Origin: Promineifilum sp.
GTDB lineage: Bacteria; Chloroflexota; Anaerolineae; Promineifilales; Promineifilaceae
DNA: 64,000 bases
Assembly: GCA_020634335.1 (NCBI GenBank)
Contig: JACKBY010000002.1
Location: 186,001 to 250,000 of the forward strand
Direction: 5' to 3'
Under the pieces are notes generated by a model, which saw only the letters and a list, made by a program, of their open reading frames with translations, was not told the origin of the DNA and did no database searches. Below, one piece after another: positions 26,381-35,361 of the stretch; position 1 is the stretch's first letter; each line of letters starts with the position of its first letter. The position numbers and the translations under genes are program-made.

Positions 26381-27924
26381 TTGTTTCTGAATCGGTCGAC
26401 GACGTAGGTCATGAAGGCGCGATCTTCCGGATCGAGACCTAAGCCGAGCAAAATACCAAAAAAGCCCGCCGCCGCCACCGCAGTGGTCAGGAGCAGATTC
26501 GCGGTGGAGGGCAGATGGAGAAGACGGATGACAAGCAGAAGGCCGGCCGTTACGACGGCGGCCAGGATACCCTTCACATATCGTCTGTCATAGGGCCAGA
26601 TGTTGTGGATACGGTAGACAATGAGCAAAGCAATGGCGAACAGACCGCCGACTGTTGTGGCCGTGGCGACCGCCGCGCCATTCATCCCCCAGCGAGGTAT
26701 CAATGTCAGATTGAGGATGAGATTAGCCACCACAATCACCATGCTGAGCCGGAACCAGGCCTTTTGTTGGCCGGTCATAATCAGGATCATCCCGGTTGCG
26801 CCGGTGACAATATTGATGAACTGTCCCACGGTCAAGATGAGCAGGGCGGTTGCCCCAATCGCGTACTCACTCCCGAATAAAACAGTCATGACGTCGCCGG
26901 CGGCAAAGAAGACCACCAGCACCAGCGGGATGATACAGTAGATTCCCCACTTGGAGTTGATCCGGTACAGTTCCTCCAGTTGTTTCATGTCTTGCTTGTG
27001 GTACTGCTCGGCGACCATCGGCATCAGGATCATGTTGAACGCATTAAGAACCAGGGCCATGACGATGGATAGCTGCGCGGCCGCCTGATACACGCCGACC
27101 TCCGCTGGCGAGCGAAAATAGCCCAGGAAGAGACGGTCGACCCGGCTGATAATGAATCCGAACATACCCGCCAATGCCGTGGGCATCGAATAGGCCAGCA
27201 AGGCCTGGGTACGAATCGCCTCTCTCGAAGGAGACTGGAACGCCGGCCTGAACAAGCGCCACAAAAAATAGAGCGATAGCGCGAAAGCAATGGCGAAAGA
27301 AAGAATCGTGGCGACAATAGCGCCGAACAACTCCCACCCCACCAGGTAGAAGGCAATGAACAGAACGAGGTTAAGCGCACCCTGGACGATTTCCTCCGAG
27401 ACGACCGAGAAGATCATGCGCTGAGTCATGCGGGTAGCGCTGGCCGATACCCGCAACGCCCCCGCGAATGGGAGCATAAGGGTGAAGATGCGAAACAGAG
27501 GCAGGAATTCCGGTTGCTTGAAGAGATCGGTCGTGATCCAGGGGGCCAGAACGAACAGAATGGCCGCCAGTAGCCAGCCGATGGCGAAGCTGATGACGAC
27601 CGAGCGAGTGAGGATGCTGCGCAGCGCGCCATCATCTTTTTTCCAGAAAGGCGTGCCGAAGTGTACTACCCCATTGTGCAGGCCAAACGGCACCAGCACC
27701 CCAATGATGCGCAGGATATTCCAGCCAATCGCATAGAGGCCGAACGCCTCCGGCCCCAGCAGGCGAGCGAGCAGGATCTGCTTGACAAAATCCAGCCCGC
27801 GGCCTAAGCCGACGCCGAACAGGGAGATACCCGCTCCGGCCGCCATGCGGTTGACGCTCGAATCAACTTTTTCAGGCACAACCGGCCCCTCGGGGGGCGG
27901 CTTTAGGCCGGTATCAAGATCCAT
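26377..27924 (-). CDS. Polysaccharide flippase (Wzx/MATE-like)
   Basis: A 515-residue protein with 14 predicted membrane helices and a MurJ/Wzx-like pattern (GAGISLFGVGLGRGLDFVKQILLARLLGPEAFGLYAIGWN at the start, which is the typical loop after helix 1). It would move undecaprenol-linked repeat units across the membrane. It overlaps the upstream TPR gene by 11 bases and the downstream sulfotransferase gene by 4. Confidence 0.92.
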   Translation of the reverse strand: MDLDTGLKPPPEGPVVPEKVDSSVNRMAAGAGISLFGVGLGRGLDFVKQILLARLLGPEAFGLYAIGWNILRIIGVLVPFGLHNGVVHFGTPFWKKDDGALRSILTRSVVISFAIGWLLAAILFVLAPWITTDLFKQPEFLPLFRIFTLMLPFAGALRVSASATRMTQRMIFSVVSEEIVQGALNLVLFIAFYLVGWELFGAIVATILSFAIAFALSLYFLWRLFRPAFQSPSREAIRTQALLAYSMPTALAGMFGFIISRVDRLFLGYFRSPAEVGVYQAAAQLSIVMALVLNAFNMILMPMVAEQYHKQDMKQLEELYRINSKWGIYCIIPLVLVVFFAAGDVMTVLFGSEYAIGATALLILTVGQFINIVTGATGMILIMTGQQKAWFRLSMVIVVANLILNLTLIPRWGMNGAAVATATTVGGLFAIALLIVYRIHNIWPYDRRYVKGILAAVVTAGLLLVIRLLHLPSTANLLLTTAVAAAGFFGILLGLGLDPEDRAFMTYVVDRFRNK

Positions 27925-28930
27925 CGCTGCTCAATAATTCCTCGAGCTGAGTTCGCGCGTTATTGTCGTCCGGGTCCAGGGTCAGTACTTTCTTGAAAAG
28001 TCTTATTGCTTCATCGTGGTTGCCCGATTGAGCATACACGTGGGCCAGGCTGAGATAAGGCCATTTGCGTGAGTCGTCGAGGGCGATGGCTTTCTGCAAG
28101 TAGCTTTCGGCCTTGTCGGCCTTGCCCTCCACCAGCCAGGACAGACGGCCGCTATGGACGTTGGCCCAGTAGTTGCCCGGCGTGTAGCGCGCCACCCACT
28201 CATACGCCGCCAGGGCTTCTCGATATCGCCCCAGCCGGTCGAGCGCCTCAGCAACACCCATGCGCGCCGCGATCAGGTCGCTCTCGTCGATGAAATCGTC
28301 CTGATCGATGGCCTCCTGAAACCGGGCCAACACGGTTTGCCACTGCACGGGATCGCGGCGCTTTTCGATTTCACCCAGCCGGGTCATGATATTGCTGCGG
28401 CCGAAATAGGTTCGTTGGGGAGCGTCCAGCGCTTTCAGGTAGTTGTCCGCTGCTTCCGGGCGGCCCTGTTCGGCCAACGCGCGAGCCAGTCTGTACCAAT
28501 TATCGCCGTTGTCGGGTTCCAGCAACACGCCGACCTGATGCCAAGCCTGCGCCACCTCCCATTGTCCGGCTCTTTCCGCCCGCTCGCTCCACGCTCTTGC
28601 TTCTGCCATCGGATCGTCGAAGTGGGAATACGCATCGGCGACCTCGGCCAATCGCCTCTGGGTCATATGCACCACGGCCATGCCGCGCCACGCTGAGGGG
28701 GAATCGGGTCGAGCGGCGGCGATTGCGGCTAACCCTTCCGCGGCCTCGTCGAGTTGGGCTTCGCTCCCCCGCGCCAGCGCCTTGTTTAGCCGCGTGTAGG
28801 CCACGTTGTCGTGGGCCTGTTGATAAAAGGGTCGCGCTTGCACGACGAAAACAGCCCCGGCGAGGAGGAGCGCTCCAATCCACAACGCGACTGAGCGCCT
28901 TTGCTGAGGATTATCGCTATACATGGGCAA
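27914..28930 (-). CDS. Membrane-anchored tetratricopeptide repeat protein
   Basis: A 338-residue protein with one N-terminal membrane helix (SVALWIGALLLAGAVFVVQA, residues 13-32) and the rest built of TPR-like helical pairs, for example NWYRLARALAEQGRPEAADNYLKAL and WPYLSLAHVYAQSGNHDEAIRLFKKVLTLDPDDNNA. It probably serves as a scaffold for polysaccharide assembly or export. It sits second in the locus between the Wzz-like and flippase genes. Confidence 0.85.
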   Translation of the reverse strand: MPMYSDNPQQRRSVALWIGALLLAGAVFVVQARPFYQQAHDNVAYTRLNKALARGSEAQLDEAAEGLAAIAAARPDSPSAWRGMAVVHMTQRRLAEVADAYSHFDDPMAEARAWSERAERAGQWEVAQAWHQVGVLLEPDNGDNWYRLARALAEQGRPEAADNYLKALDAPQRTYFGRSNIMTRLGEIEKRRDPVQWQTVLARFQEAIDQDDFIDESDLIAARMGVAEALDRLGRYREALAAYEWVARYTPGNYWANVHSGRLSWLVEGKADKAESYLQKAIALDDSRKWPYLSLAHVYAQSGNHDEAIRLFKKVLTLDPDDNNARTQLEELLSSDGS

Positions 28931-28981
28931 ATGATCCCTGCGCCTGTGTCCCGATAATCGCTCTACCCAACAACGACAACG

Positions 28982-30178
28982 CTATTTTTTCCACCACGCG
29001 TAGAGAATGATGATCAACGAGGCCAGAATAGCCCCGAAGGCCGCTCCGGCCAAGGCCAGCAAGATTTGATTGGTGCCCACCGGCGCTTCCGGAACGGCGG
29101 CGCGACTGACCTGGCGGAAGCCCACGCTGTAATCATTGGTCGTCAATCGCTCTTCGTCAAGCTTTCGACTGAGGGTTTTATAGGTTTCCATGGCTAACTC
29201 GCGATCGGATGCCAGCCGATTGGCCCGGTTATTCAGCGCCTCGCGCTCACGTTGCAACGCCAAAATTCGGGGTTCCATCACGGCTAATTGCTCGGAGATC
29301 GCGGGCTGAATTTCGGCAATGGCCGCCTCCAGCGAGTCTAGAAATTGGGACTGATCCGTGGTTGCTGCTGTCGTCCCCGACGCTGCGGCGATTTGGAGGG
29401 TAATCGGCGCCAATTGTTGCAACTGGATCAAGCGGGATTGCAGTGCCAGGAGCGTATAGTCTTCGGCCACACCCGGCGCGCCGCCGGGCAAAGCACCCAG
29501 TTGGGCGCGTGCCGCGCGAATGTCGTCCCGCAACCGTGTCAGCGAGGTTGAATAATCGACGTAGTTGGCCTGAAGATTGGTCAATGAGGTAAGTTCATTC
29601 GTTACCATCGTGAGCCGGCTCCCCCCTTGAAAATCAATCAACGCCTGTTCCGTGTCCGTCAGACGCACGCCGGCCTCTTCCACCTGTTGTACGTAAAACT
29701 CGATCTGGCTCGCGCCCCGGCTGGCGTAAATCTCGTTGGCTGTGGCCACAAAGACTTCAGCCCATTGATTGACCAGCCGGGCAGATAGTTCGGGATCACT
29801 GCTGTTGGCTCGCAGGTATAACAGATTGAGATCGCTGCCCGACTCGGCTGATAGATGTCGTTCCAGTTGCGTGACCGTCTCGATATGGGTGTCGCCAAGG
29901 TTGGCTAGCAACTGGGTCATCACGTCGTCGCTCATACTCAGGGACGGGAGTGACCTGAGGATGGTAGTCTTGCTGGGGACGGTCTCAAATCGTGTATCGA
30001 ACTGAACGGATTGAGTGGGTTCCAGAAAGGCTACAATCGTGGTTGCGCGGTAGCTCGCTTCTTTTAACGACGCATATAGGACTGCCCCAACGCCAATGAT
30101 GAGGCCCGTCAGAATGATCGCCCACCAGTAGCGTAACAGGGCGTTGACGTATGGGCGGAGATCGATTTCCTCTTCCAA
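28982..30178 (-). CDS. Wzz-type chain-length/polysaccharide co-polymerase
   Basis: A 398-residue protein with the PCP architecture: a membrane helix at residues 13-34 (WWAIILTGLIIGVGAVLYAS), a long coiled-coil periplasm-type region, and a C-terminal helix (ILLALAGAAFGAILASLIIILYAW). It controls chain length of the polymer. No tyrosine autokinase domain is fused. The start is a TTG at 30178 (MEEEIDLRPYV), preceded by GGGAG. It is the first gene of the nine-gene locus. Confidence 0.88.
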   Translation of the reverse strand: MEEEIDLRPYVNALLRYWWAIILTGLIIGVGAVLYASLKEASYRATTIVAFLEPTQSVQFDTRFETVPSKTTILRSLPSLSMSDDVMTQLLANLGDTHIETVTQLERHLSAESGSDLNLLYLRANSSDPELSARLVNQWAEVFVATANEIYASRGASQIEFYVQQVEEAGVRLTDTEQALIDFQGGSRLTMVTNELTSLTNLQANYVDYSTSLTRLRDDIRAARAQLGALPGGAPGVAEDYTLLALQSRLIQLQQLAPITLQIAAASGTTAATTDQSQFLDSLEAAIAEIQPAISEQLAVMEPRILALQREREALNNRANRLASDRELAMETYKTLSRKLDEERLTTNDYSVGFRQVSRAAVPEAPVGTNQILLALAGAAFGAILASLIIILYAWWKK

Positions 30179-30330
30179 GATTCATACTCCCACGGCATGA
30201 GAAGGGGTCTGCCCCTCTGTAGACTTGCCTGATTGATGTAAACTGTTGCCGCTAGCGGCGACTTGGTCGCTCCCACACCGATTAAATGATTACCGCAGCA
30301 GGACGAGCGCCGGTCTGGCGAGTCGGCGCG

Positions 30331-30750
30331 CTAAGCGCCGGGACAGGTGACCGGCAAGCCATTGTTTTCCAACACCCCCGGATAAAACTGCTGCGCATAA
30401 TGAAATATATCAGCTAATGACAGCGTCTTCCACACCGGCCCCTTCAAATTGACCAGGTCACTGCCGATGGCCTTGGTCAGCCGCATCTCCCCCAGCAACA
30501 GGCAGTGAAGCGTGTCGGCCGTCAGCCCGACCTCGATGGTCGGCTTCAGACTCGCCTGCCCATAGGCCAGTTGCACCGGCGCGCGCCGGGCGTCGATGGT
30601 GATCGATGCCGTGGGTTGAGTACATTGAAAGGTGATTGCCAGCGATGCCTTGAGCAAAGCGTCGGCTGCCTTGGAATCATGGGCTTCGATGATTCCAAAC
30701 AGGGTCTGGAAGCACCGATAGAGCTGGGCCTCACTGGTGTAGATGGGCAT
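30331..30750 (-). CDS. SCP2 sterol-binding domain-like protein
   Basis: A 139-residue protein with the SCP2-like pattern: SLAITFQCTQPTASITIDARRAPVQLAYG and VGLTADTLHCLLLGEMRLTKAIGSDLVNLKGPVWKTLSLADIFHYA, the final part being the lipid-binding helix bundle. SCP2 domains bind hydrophobic ligands such as fatty acyl chains. It lies 37 bases downstream of the duplicated helical protein, and near two SRPBCC lipid-binding-fold proteins. Confidence 0.75.
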   Translation of the reverse strand: MPIYTSEAQLYRCFQTLFGIIEAHDSKAADALLKASLAITFQCTQPTASITIDARRAPVQLAYGQASLKPTIEVGLTADTLHCLLLGEMRLTKAIGSDLVNLKGPVWKTLSLADIFHYAQQFYPGVLENNGLPVTCPGA

Positions 30751-30787
30751 TGCCTTATCCTTGGGGGTGGTTGGCCGGCGGCCGCCC

Positions 30788-31600
30788 TTATTCCGCAGCC
30801 TTGTCCTCGCCCGCCTCGCTCAGGCGCTGCTTCAACTGCTCGGCCTGAAATTGTAATGAATAGGTGATCATGTACCAGACGCCCTTCCACGTGTCAGGGT
30901 CCAGAAGGTCTTCGCGCGTGGCGCCCTGGAACGTTCCCAGGATTTGCTTGGCGAAGTCGGGCGTAAGACGATCCAGGCCCGACTTGCCAATCCGCCACAG
31001 CCGGCCGGGCTGAATGGGTTCGGGCACGACGTGGTTGATTGTCTCGCTCACTTTGCCGCGCATCTGGTCGGCCTGGAAGCGAGCGGAATAGGTCATCATG
31101 TAGGCCAGACCCTTCCATGTTTCCAAATCGAGCAGGTCCTCGGCCGACATGCCCTGGAAATTGCGCAACACGTCCAGTTGCATCTCCGGCGTCAGCTTCT
31201 GCGCATTTTCTTTCACCATGCCCAGGAGGCGAGCGGGGGAATAGGGCGAAGCATCATTTCCCTGCCGGGTCTCGACCATCGCCTGCAATTCGCTGATGCG
31301 TGCGTTCAGGTCATCGATGACGGCTTGCAACGCTTCGGCATCGGGCTCCATCGTTGCGCTTGCGCTGGCCGTCCCGCTTGCCGGGAATGCATCCAGCCCC
31401 TGCTCACGAAATTTGCGGATGATATAAGCGACCTGACCTTCGGTCATCCCTTGGGCGACGGCCGCGTTGGCCTGGCTCTCCCCCGCATCAATGGCCAACA
31501 GTGCGCCGGCTCGCTGCCCCTCGATGTCCTGCCGTGTGGCTGCTATTTGTTCCAGAACCGACTTCTCGCCGGCCGAAAGGAACGATTGATTGACGGTCAT
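30788..31600 (-). CDS. Helical protein with N-terminal homeodomain-like HTH and two C-terminal repeats
   Basis: A 270-residue protein of unknown function. Residues 38-70 (GESQANAAVAQGMTEGQVAYIIRKFREQG) look like a helix-turn-helix of the homeodomain-like class. Residues 85-112 are coiled coil. Residues 136-188 and 212-264 are an internal duplication, each starting LTP and holding a FQG-x-(6)-DLLD-x(2)-TWKG-x(2)-YM-x-TYS core. A GGGAGG ribosome binding site precedes the ATG. It is divergent from the phasin gene. The repeat was not matched to a known family. Confidence 0.75.
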   Translation of the reverse strand: MTVNQSFLSAGEKSVLEQIAATRQDIEGQRAGALLAIDAGESQANAAVAQGMTEGQVAYIIRKFREQGLDAFPASGTASASATMEPDAEALQAVIDDLNARISELQAMVETRQGNDASPYSPARLLGMVKENAQKLTPEMQLDVLRNFQGMSAEDLLDLETWKGLAYMMTYSARFQADQMRGKVSETINHVVPEPIQPGRLWRIGKSGLDRLTPDFAKQILGTFQGATREDLLDPDTWKGVWYMITYSLQFQAEQLKQRLSEAGEDKAAE

Positions 31601-31790
31601 GATGCCTCCCTCGTGCTTTCCGTAAATAACAGATTCCCGTCATTATATCGAAACTGCTCCCGATACGTCACCTTTCATTGAGCTATCACCCAAAAACATA
31701 CCCTTTCCGTGTAGAAATCGTCGGATCATTGCCCTCAACCGGCCGGCCTGCTTGTGCCGGCGCCGGCCCGCGCCCGCCGCGCGCGCCTGT

Positions 31791-31820
31791 TTGACAGTCA
31801 ATCCTCGTCTATGATAGTAT
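31791..31820 (+). promoter_or_regulatory. Promoter of the phasin-like gene
   Basis: TTGACA (31791-31796) and TAGTAT (31815-31820) with an 18-base spacer lie in the 329-base gap between divergent genes; predicted start near 31827, about 100 bases before the phasin ATG. The rest of the gap holds a very GC-rich stretch (31740-31788) without an evident function. Confidence 0.65.
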
Positions 31821-31929
31821 TCACGATAATGATGCAATGCGTCATGATGGAGCCGGCATCCCGACAACAACCCATCCGCCGACCGGGCATTGTTACATTT
31901 CCGTGGCCGGGTAAGCAGGAGCAAATTCA

Positions 31930-32307
31930 ATGACGGACCAAATTGAAATTACGGAAGAAGTCACAGAATCAGCCAACACATTTCTATATGGACTGCGCAG
32001 GGTACTGATGGCCGGGATCGGGGCGGTTGCCCTGACCCAGGAACAGATCGAAGATTTCCTCGACAAATTGGTGGAGCGAGGCGAGATCGCCGACAGCGAC
32101 GCCCGCAAGCTCCTAGGTGACGTGCTCGACCGCCGCAAGAAGATTTTGCAAGGCAGCACCAAAAAGGCCGAGGAAGAGTACGACAAGCGCGTGGAAGGCC
32201 TCCTGTCGCGAATGAATATTCCTACAAAGGGTGAGATCGAGTCCCTGAGCGAGAAGATTGCCGATTTGGGTGAAAAGGTTGATGAGTTGAATCGCAAGCG
32301 CCAGTGA
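31930..32307 (+). CDS. Phasin/PHA granule-associated-like protein
   Basis: A 125-residue amphipathic helical protein (NTFLYGLRRVLMAGIGAVALTQEQIEDFLDKLVERGEI, then a charged coiled coil ending SLSEKIADLGEKVDELNRKR). This matches the PhaF/PhaI-like pattern: a hydrophobic granule-binding helix followed by a coiled coil. AGGAG precedes the ATG. The PhaR-type regulator gene follows, which supports the call. No PHA synthase is present within the window. Confidence 0.75.
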   Translation: MTDQIEITEEVTESANTFLYGLRRVLMAGIGAVALTQEQIEDFLDKLVERGEIADSDARKLLGDVLDRRKKILQGSTKKAEEEYDKRVEGLLSRMNIPTKGEIESLSEKIADLGEKVDELNRKRQ

Positions 32308-32542
32308 CTAGGTGACGGCCCCATCAGGAACTTGAATCCCGCGGCCGAACGGTCTCTTGGCTCTCATCCCGTCTCGCCACCCTTCTCGAAGCCTTCGCGC
32401 GTTGGCATCCCTGCCTTCTCGGCATATAATCGAGAGGGTCTCATCTAACAGGAAAAGTATTTGGACGTGTGACAACCTTCCCACAGTGCCTCTGAGGAAT
32501 CTGTGGAGCCTTTCTCCATAAGATAAAATCCGGACCAGTTCC

Positions 32543-33115
32543 ATGCCAGTTATTAAAAGATACCCGAATCGCAAACTCTACGATACCGATGCCAAGCGCT
32601 ATATCACCCTGAACGAAATAGCATCGCTCATTCGGGGGGGTGAAGAAGTGATCGTGATGGATCATGCGACGGACGAAGACCTGACGGCCGTCGTCCTGAC
32701 GCAGATTATCTTCGAGCAGGAAAAGCTCCAGAAAGGCTTCCTGCCCAAGTCCGTTCTAACGAATCTGGTGCGGGCGGGGGGCGATACGCTGGGCACGCTG
32801 CGCCGGGGCCTGTCGCTGCCGCTGGACCTGTGGCGTCACGTAGATGAAGAGATCGACCGCCGCGTGCAAGCCCTCATTAACAAGGGTGATCTCGCCAAGG
32901 AAGAGGGGCTGCGCTTGCGGGAAAAATTACTGTCGCCCATGTTTGCCGCCCCAGAGGCGACCCAGCCGGACGAGGAGCAGCTGGAGCGTATCCTGAACGA
33001 TCACGGCGTGCCGACCCGGGGAGAACTAGAGCGACTCAACAGCCAGATAGAAGTTCTATCGGCCAAGCTGGAAATGGTGTTGACACAGGTTGACGGTGGG
33101 GAACCACAAGCGTAA
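32543..33115 (+). CDS. phaR: Polyhydroxyalkanoate synthesis repressor PhaR-like protein
   Basis: A 190-residue protein. Residues 1-60 match the PHB/PHA accumulation regulator DNA-binding domain (VIKRYPNRKLYDTDAKRYITLNEIASLIRGGEEVIV); the next 130 residues are helical and phasin-like, with AEKLEM-type coiled coil (NSQIEVLSAKLEMVLTQV) at the end. In PHA-producing bacteria PhaR binds granules and represses phasin genes. Here it lies 235 bases after the phasin-like gene. Confidence 0.85.
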   Translation: MPVIKRYPNRKLYDTDAKRYITLNEIASLIRGGEEVIVMDHATDEDLTAVVLTQIIFEQEKLQKGFLPKSVLTNLVRAGGDTLGTLRRGLSLPLDLWRHVDEEIDRRVQALINKGDLAKEEGLRLREKLLSPMFAAPEATQPDEEQLERILNDHGVPTRGELERLNSQIEVLSAKLEMVLTQVDGGEPQA

Positions 33116-33163
33116 CAGGCCCGTGGCGGCGACCTGTTTCCCTCTTAGCCACTTATTTGCCAG

Positions 33164-33757
33164 ATGATTACCCTCAACGGCACTATCGAGCGCAGGTTCT
33201 ACTTTCCGGCCGATCCCCTAATGACCCTGATTTATTTTAGTGACCTGAGCCGGGTCACTTATTTGTTGCCCCATATCACCGTTGTCGAAACCTACTCTGC
33301 CGACAAGGTGCGCATCCGCTACCAGACAGTCGAATTGGGAGCCTATACCATCAATATCATTTGCGATCTGGATGGATGTGTGAATGTCGAGAGCATGGAG
33401 ATTCTCATCGGGCCGCTGGCCGGCAGCACCGATGTGGCCCGCGAAGCGACGTTGAACGCCACAACGGGCTACGGTTACTACACCAGTTCGGCCAAATTGT
33501 TCCCGGAAGACGGGGGCACGGCAATCGACTATCGGTTCCAGTTCACGTCGGAATTGCTGCGGCCGCGCGGCCTGCGCATGATGCCCAAGCGGGTCGTCGA
33601 CCGTATCGTGCAGAGCATCTCCCTGGGGCGCGTCGAAGAGATCGCCGAGGGCTTCATGGAAAACGCTATCGAGGCATTTGCTGCGTGGCACGCCGCCCAG
33701 CCGCACGATCTGGTGGCCCAATGGCTGGCCGCGCGTGAAAGCGAGCCGGCCAACTAG
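33164..33757 (+). CDS. SRPBCC/DUF1997-like lipid-binding-fold protein
   Basis: A 197-residue protein with a START-like beta-helix-grip pattern (IERRFYFPADPLMTLIYFSDLSRVTYLLPHI at the start; TAIDYRFQFTSELLRPRGLRMMPKRVVDRIV at the end). It resembles DUF1997 proteins of cyanobacteria and plants. Ligand unknown. It is 48 bases after phaR and 35 bases before a second SRPBCC gene, so the three probably form one transcript. Confidence 0.7.
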   Translation: MITLNGTIERRFYFPADPLMTLIYFSDLSRVTYLLPHITVVETYSADKVRIRYQTVELGAYTINIICDLDGCVNVESMEILIGPLAGSTDVAREATLNATTGYGYYTSSAKLFPEDGGTAIDYRFQFTSELLRPRGLRMMPKRVVDRIVQSISLGRVEEIAEGFMENAIEAFAAWHAAQPHDLVAQWLAARESEPAN

Positions 33758-33792
33758 CCCGCGTCGGCCTGTCGCGACAAGGTGAGTTTGAA

Positions 33793-34404
33793 ATGAACAT
33801 CGCGGGACAGCAAACTTATGCCGCCGGTCGGGAAGTATTGTGGGCGCTGCTGCACGATCCGGTCGTCCTCCCGCATCTCTTGCCCGGCTGTCAATCGCTT
33901 GTCGCCACATCAACGGATCAATATCACGGAGCCATCACCATTCGCATCGGACAAGTCATGGAGACGCTGGAAGGCGATCTGCTGCTGGAGCCAGGGGCGC
34001 CGCCCCGGAGTTTCAGCTTCCATGCCGAAGGGCGAAACCCGGACGGCGCGTTGCGTTGTCGCGGCCGCATCGCCCTGCAGGCCGAAGGCCCTGACGCCAC
34101 GACGCTGACCTATGAGGCCGAATTCGAAACCGATGGCCGCCCGGCACAGGTGTCATCGCGTATGCACCAGACAATCGCGCAATCTTTCGCTCGCCGGAGC
34201 CTGGAAGCGCTGCAAAAACAGGTGGACATTCGCACGCGCGTCTATACCACCACCACCGACCGGCAACCCGCGCCCAGCACGAGCCTGTCGATGCCCGCTG
34301 TGGAGCGGCTGGTCATGCGCCGGCGAGCCGTGGCCGTAGTTGTGATGGCCCTGAGCCTGTTGTTGGTGCGCAAGCGTCTCGACCGCCGGCGAGCGCGTTC
34401 GTGA
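33793..34404 (+). CDS. CoxG-like SRPBCC protein with C-terminal membrane anchor
   Basis: A 203-residue protein. Residues 1-150 resemble the carbon monoxide dehydrogenase subunit G (CoxG) SRPBCC fold (VLWALLHDPVVLPHLLPGCQSL... TLTYEAEFETDGRPAQVSSRMHQTIAQSFARRSLEAL). A proline-containing linker leads to a single C-terminal helix (AVAVVVMALSLLLVRKRL) with a basic tail. In CO dehydrogenase operons CoxG recruits the enzyme to the membrane; here it lies about 7 kb from a molybdenum hydroxylase locus, so a link is possible but unproven. Confidence 0.8.
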   Translation: MNIAGQQTYAAGREVLWALLHDPVVLPHLLPGCQSLVATSTDQYHGAITIRIGQVMETLEGDLLLEPGAPPRSFSFHAEGRNPDGALRCRGRIALQAEGPDATTLTYEAEFETDGRPAQVSSRMHQTIAQSFARRSLEALQKQVDIRTRVYTTTTDRQPAPSTSLSMPAVERLVMRRRAVAVVVMALSLLLVRKRLDRRRARS

Positions 34405-34411
34405 GATACCC

Positions 34412-35338
34412 GTGCCATCCGATGAACCTGTGGATGCTTTCTCCGTGAGCGACGCCCTCCCTCCTCCTTCAACGCCCAAAGCACTGCCGGACACGCCGGT
34501 TGAGATTCGACCAGATCCCCAGGGTCCGCTGGGCGTCCTCGATTCGGGTGTCGGCGGCCTCTCCGTCCTGGTCCATTTATTCCGTCAGTTGCCGGCGGAA
34601 AACATGCTTTATTTTGCCGACCAGGCCCACATTCCCTATGGGCCGCGGCCGCCGGAGCAGATCCGCGAGTTCTCGGCCGAGATCACCCGTTTCCTGCTGC
34701 GCGGCGGAGCCAAGGCGATTGTTGTGGCTTGCAACACGGCCACGGCCGCGGCCCTGGACTATTTGCGGCAGCGCTTTCCGGCGATCCCGTTTATCGGCAT
34801 GGAGCCGGCCGTCAAGCCGGCAGCCCAGACAACTCGCAGCGGCAAGGTTGGCGTGTTGGCCACGCCCAGCACCTTGAACAGCCATCGCTATGCCGGTCTC
34901 ATGTCTCGTTATGCCGCGGGCATACAGGTATACGAGGACCCTTGCAGCGGATTGGTGCAACTGATCGAGGCCGGAGCAGTTGACGCGCCGCAATCGCGCG
35001 CGTTGCTCCACCGCGTGGTCGATCCCATGCTGGCCGCCGGGGTCGATACGTTGGTGCTGGGCTGCACCCACTACCCGTTCATTCGCCCCTTGCTGCAAGA
35101 GATCGTCGGCGACGGTGTGGCCATCATCGACCCGGCTCCGGCTGTTGCCCGCCACACGCAGTTTGTGCTACAACAACACCAGTTGGCCGTCGCGCCGGGT
35201 GGGCCGCAAGGCGACCGGCGCTGCTTCACCAGCGGTAGCCCGCAACAACTGGAATCGATGGCGGCGCTCATGCTGGATGATGTCTGTCCGGCCGAACACG
35301 TACAGTGGCAAAATAATCGGCTGAATGGCGCTCCCTGA
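34412..35338 (+). CDS. murI: Glutamate racemase
   Basis: A 308-residue enzyme supplying D-glutamate for peptidoglycan. Both catalytic cysteines are present: VVACNTATAAAL near residue 109 and LGCTHYPFIRP near residue 217. The signature DSGVGGLSVL is at about residue 46, so the N-terminus is some 40 residues longer than usual if translation starts at the GTG at 34412; a GTG at 34448 or a later start is possible. The PPOX-type gene follows. Confidence 0.93.
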   Translation: MPSDEPVDAFSVSDALPPPSTPKALPDTPVEIRPDPQGPLGVLDSGVGGLSVLVHLFRQLPAENMLYFADQAHIPYGPRPPEQIREFSAEITRFLLRGGAKAIVVACNTATAAALDYLRQRFPAIPFIGMEPAVKPAAQTTRSGKVGVLATPSTLNSHRYAGLMSRYAAGIQVYEDPCSGLVQLIEAGAVDAPQSRALLHRVVDPMLAAGVDTLVLGCTHYPFIRPLLQEIVGDGVAIIDPAPAVARHTQFVLQQHQLAVAPGGPQGDRRCFTSGSPQQLESMAALMLDDVCPAEHVQWQNNRLNGAP

Positions 35339-35361
35339 CCGCGCCCTGCCGGCCGCGGCCC

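Noticed and set aside
30230..30320. Possible fourth hairpin-repeat copy near CGATTAAATGATTACCGC
   Set aside because: Only the short GATTACCG and GCGCCGG fragments match; order and spacing differ from the 47-bp unit.
31740..31790. Very GC-rich alternating GCC/GGC stretch
   Set aside because: It can form hairpins but lacks a T run and matches no RNA family that I recognise; I leave it undescribed.
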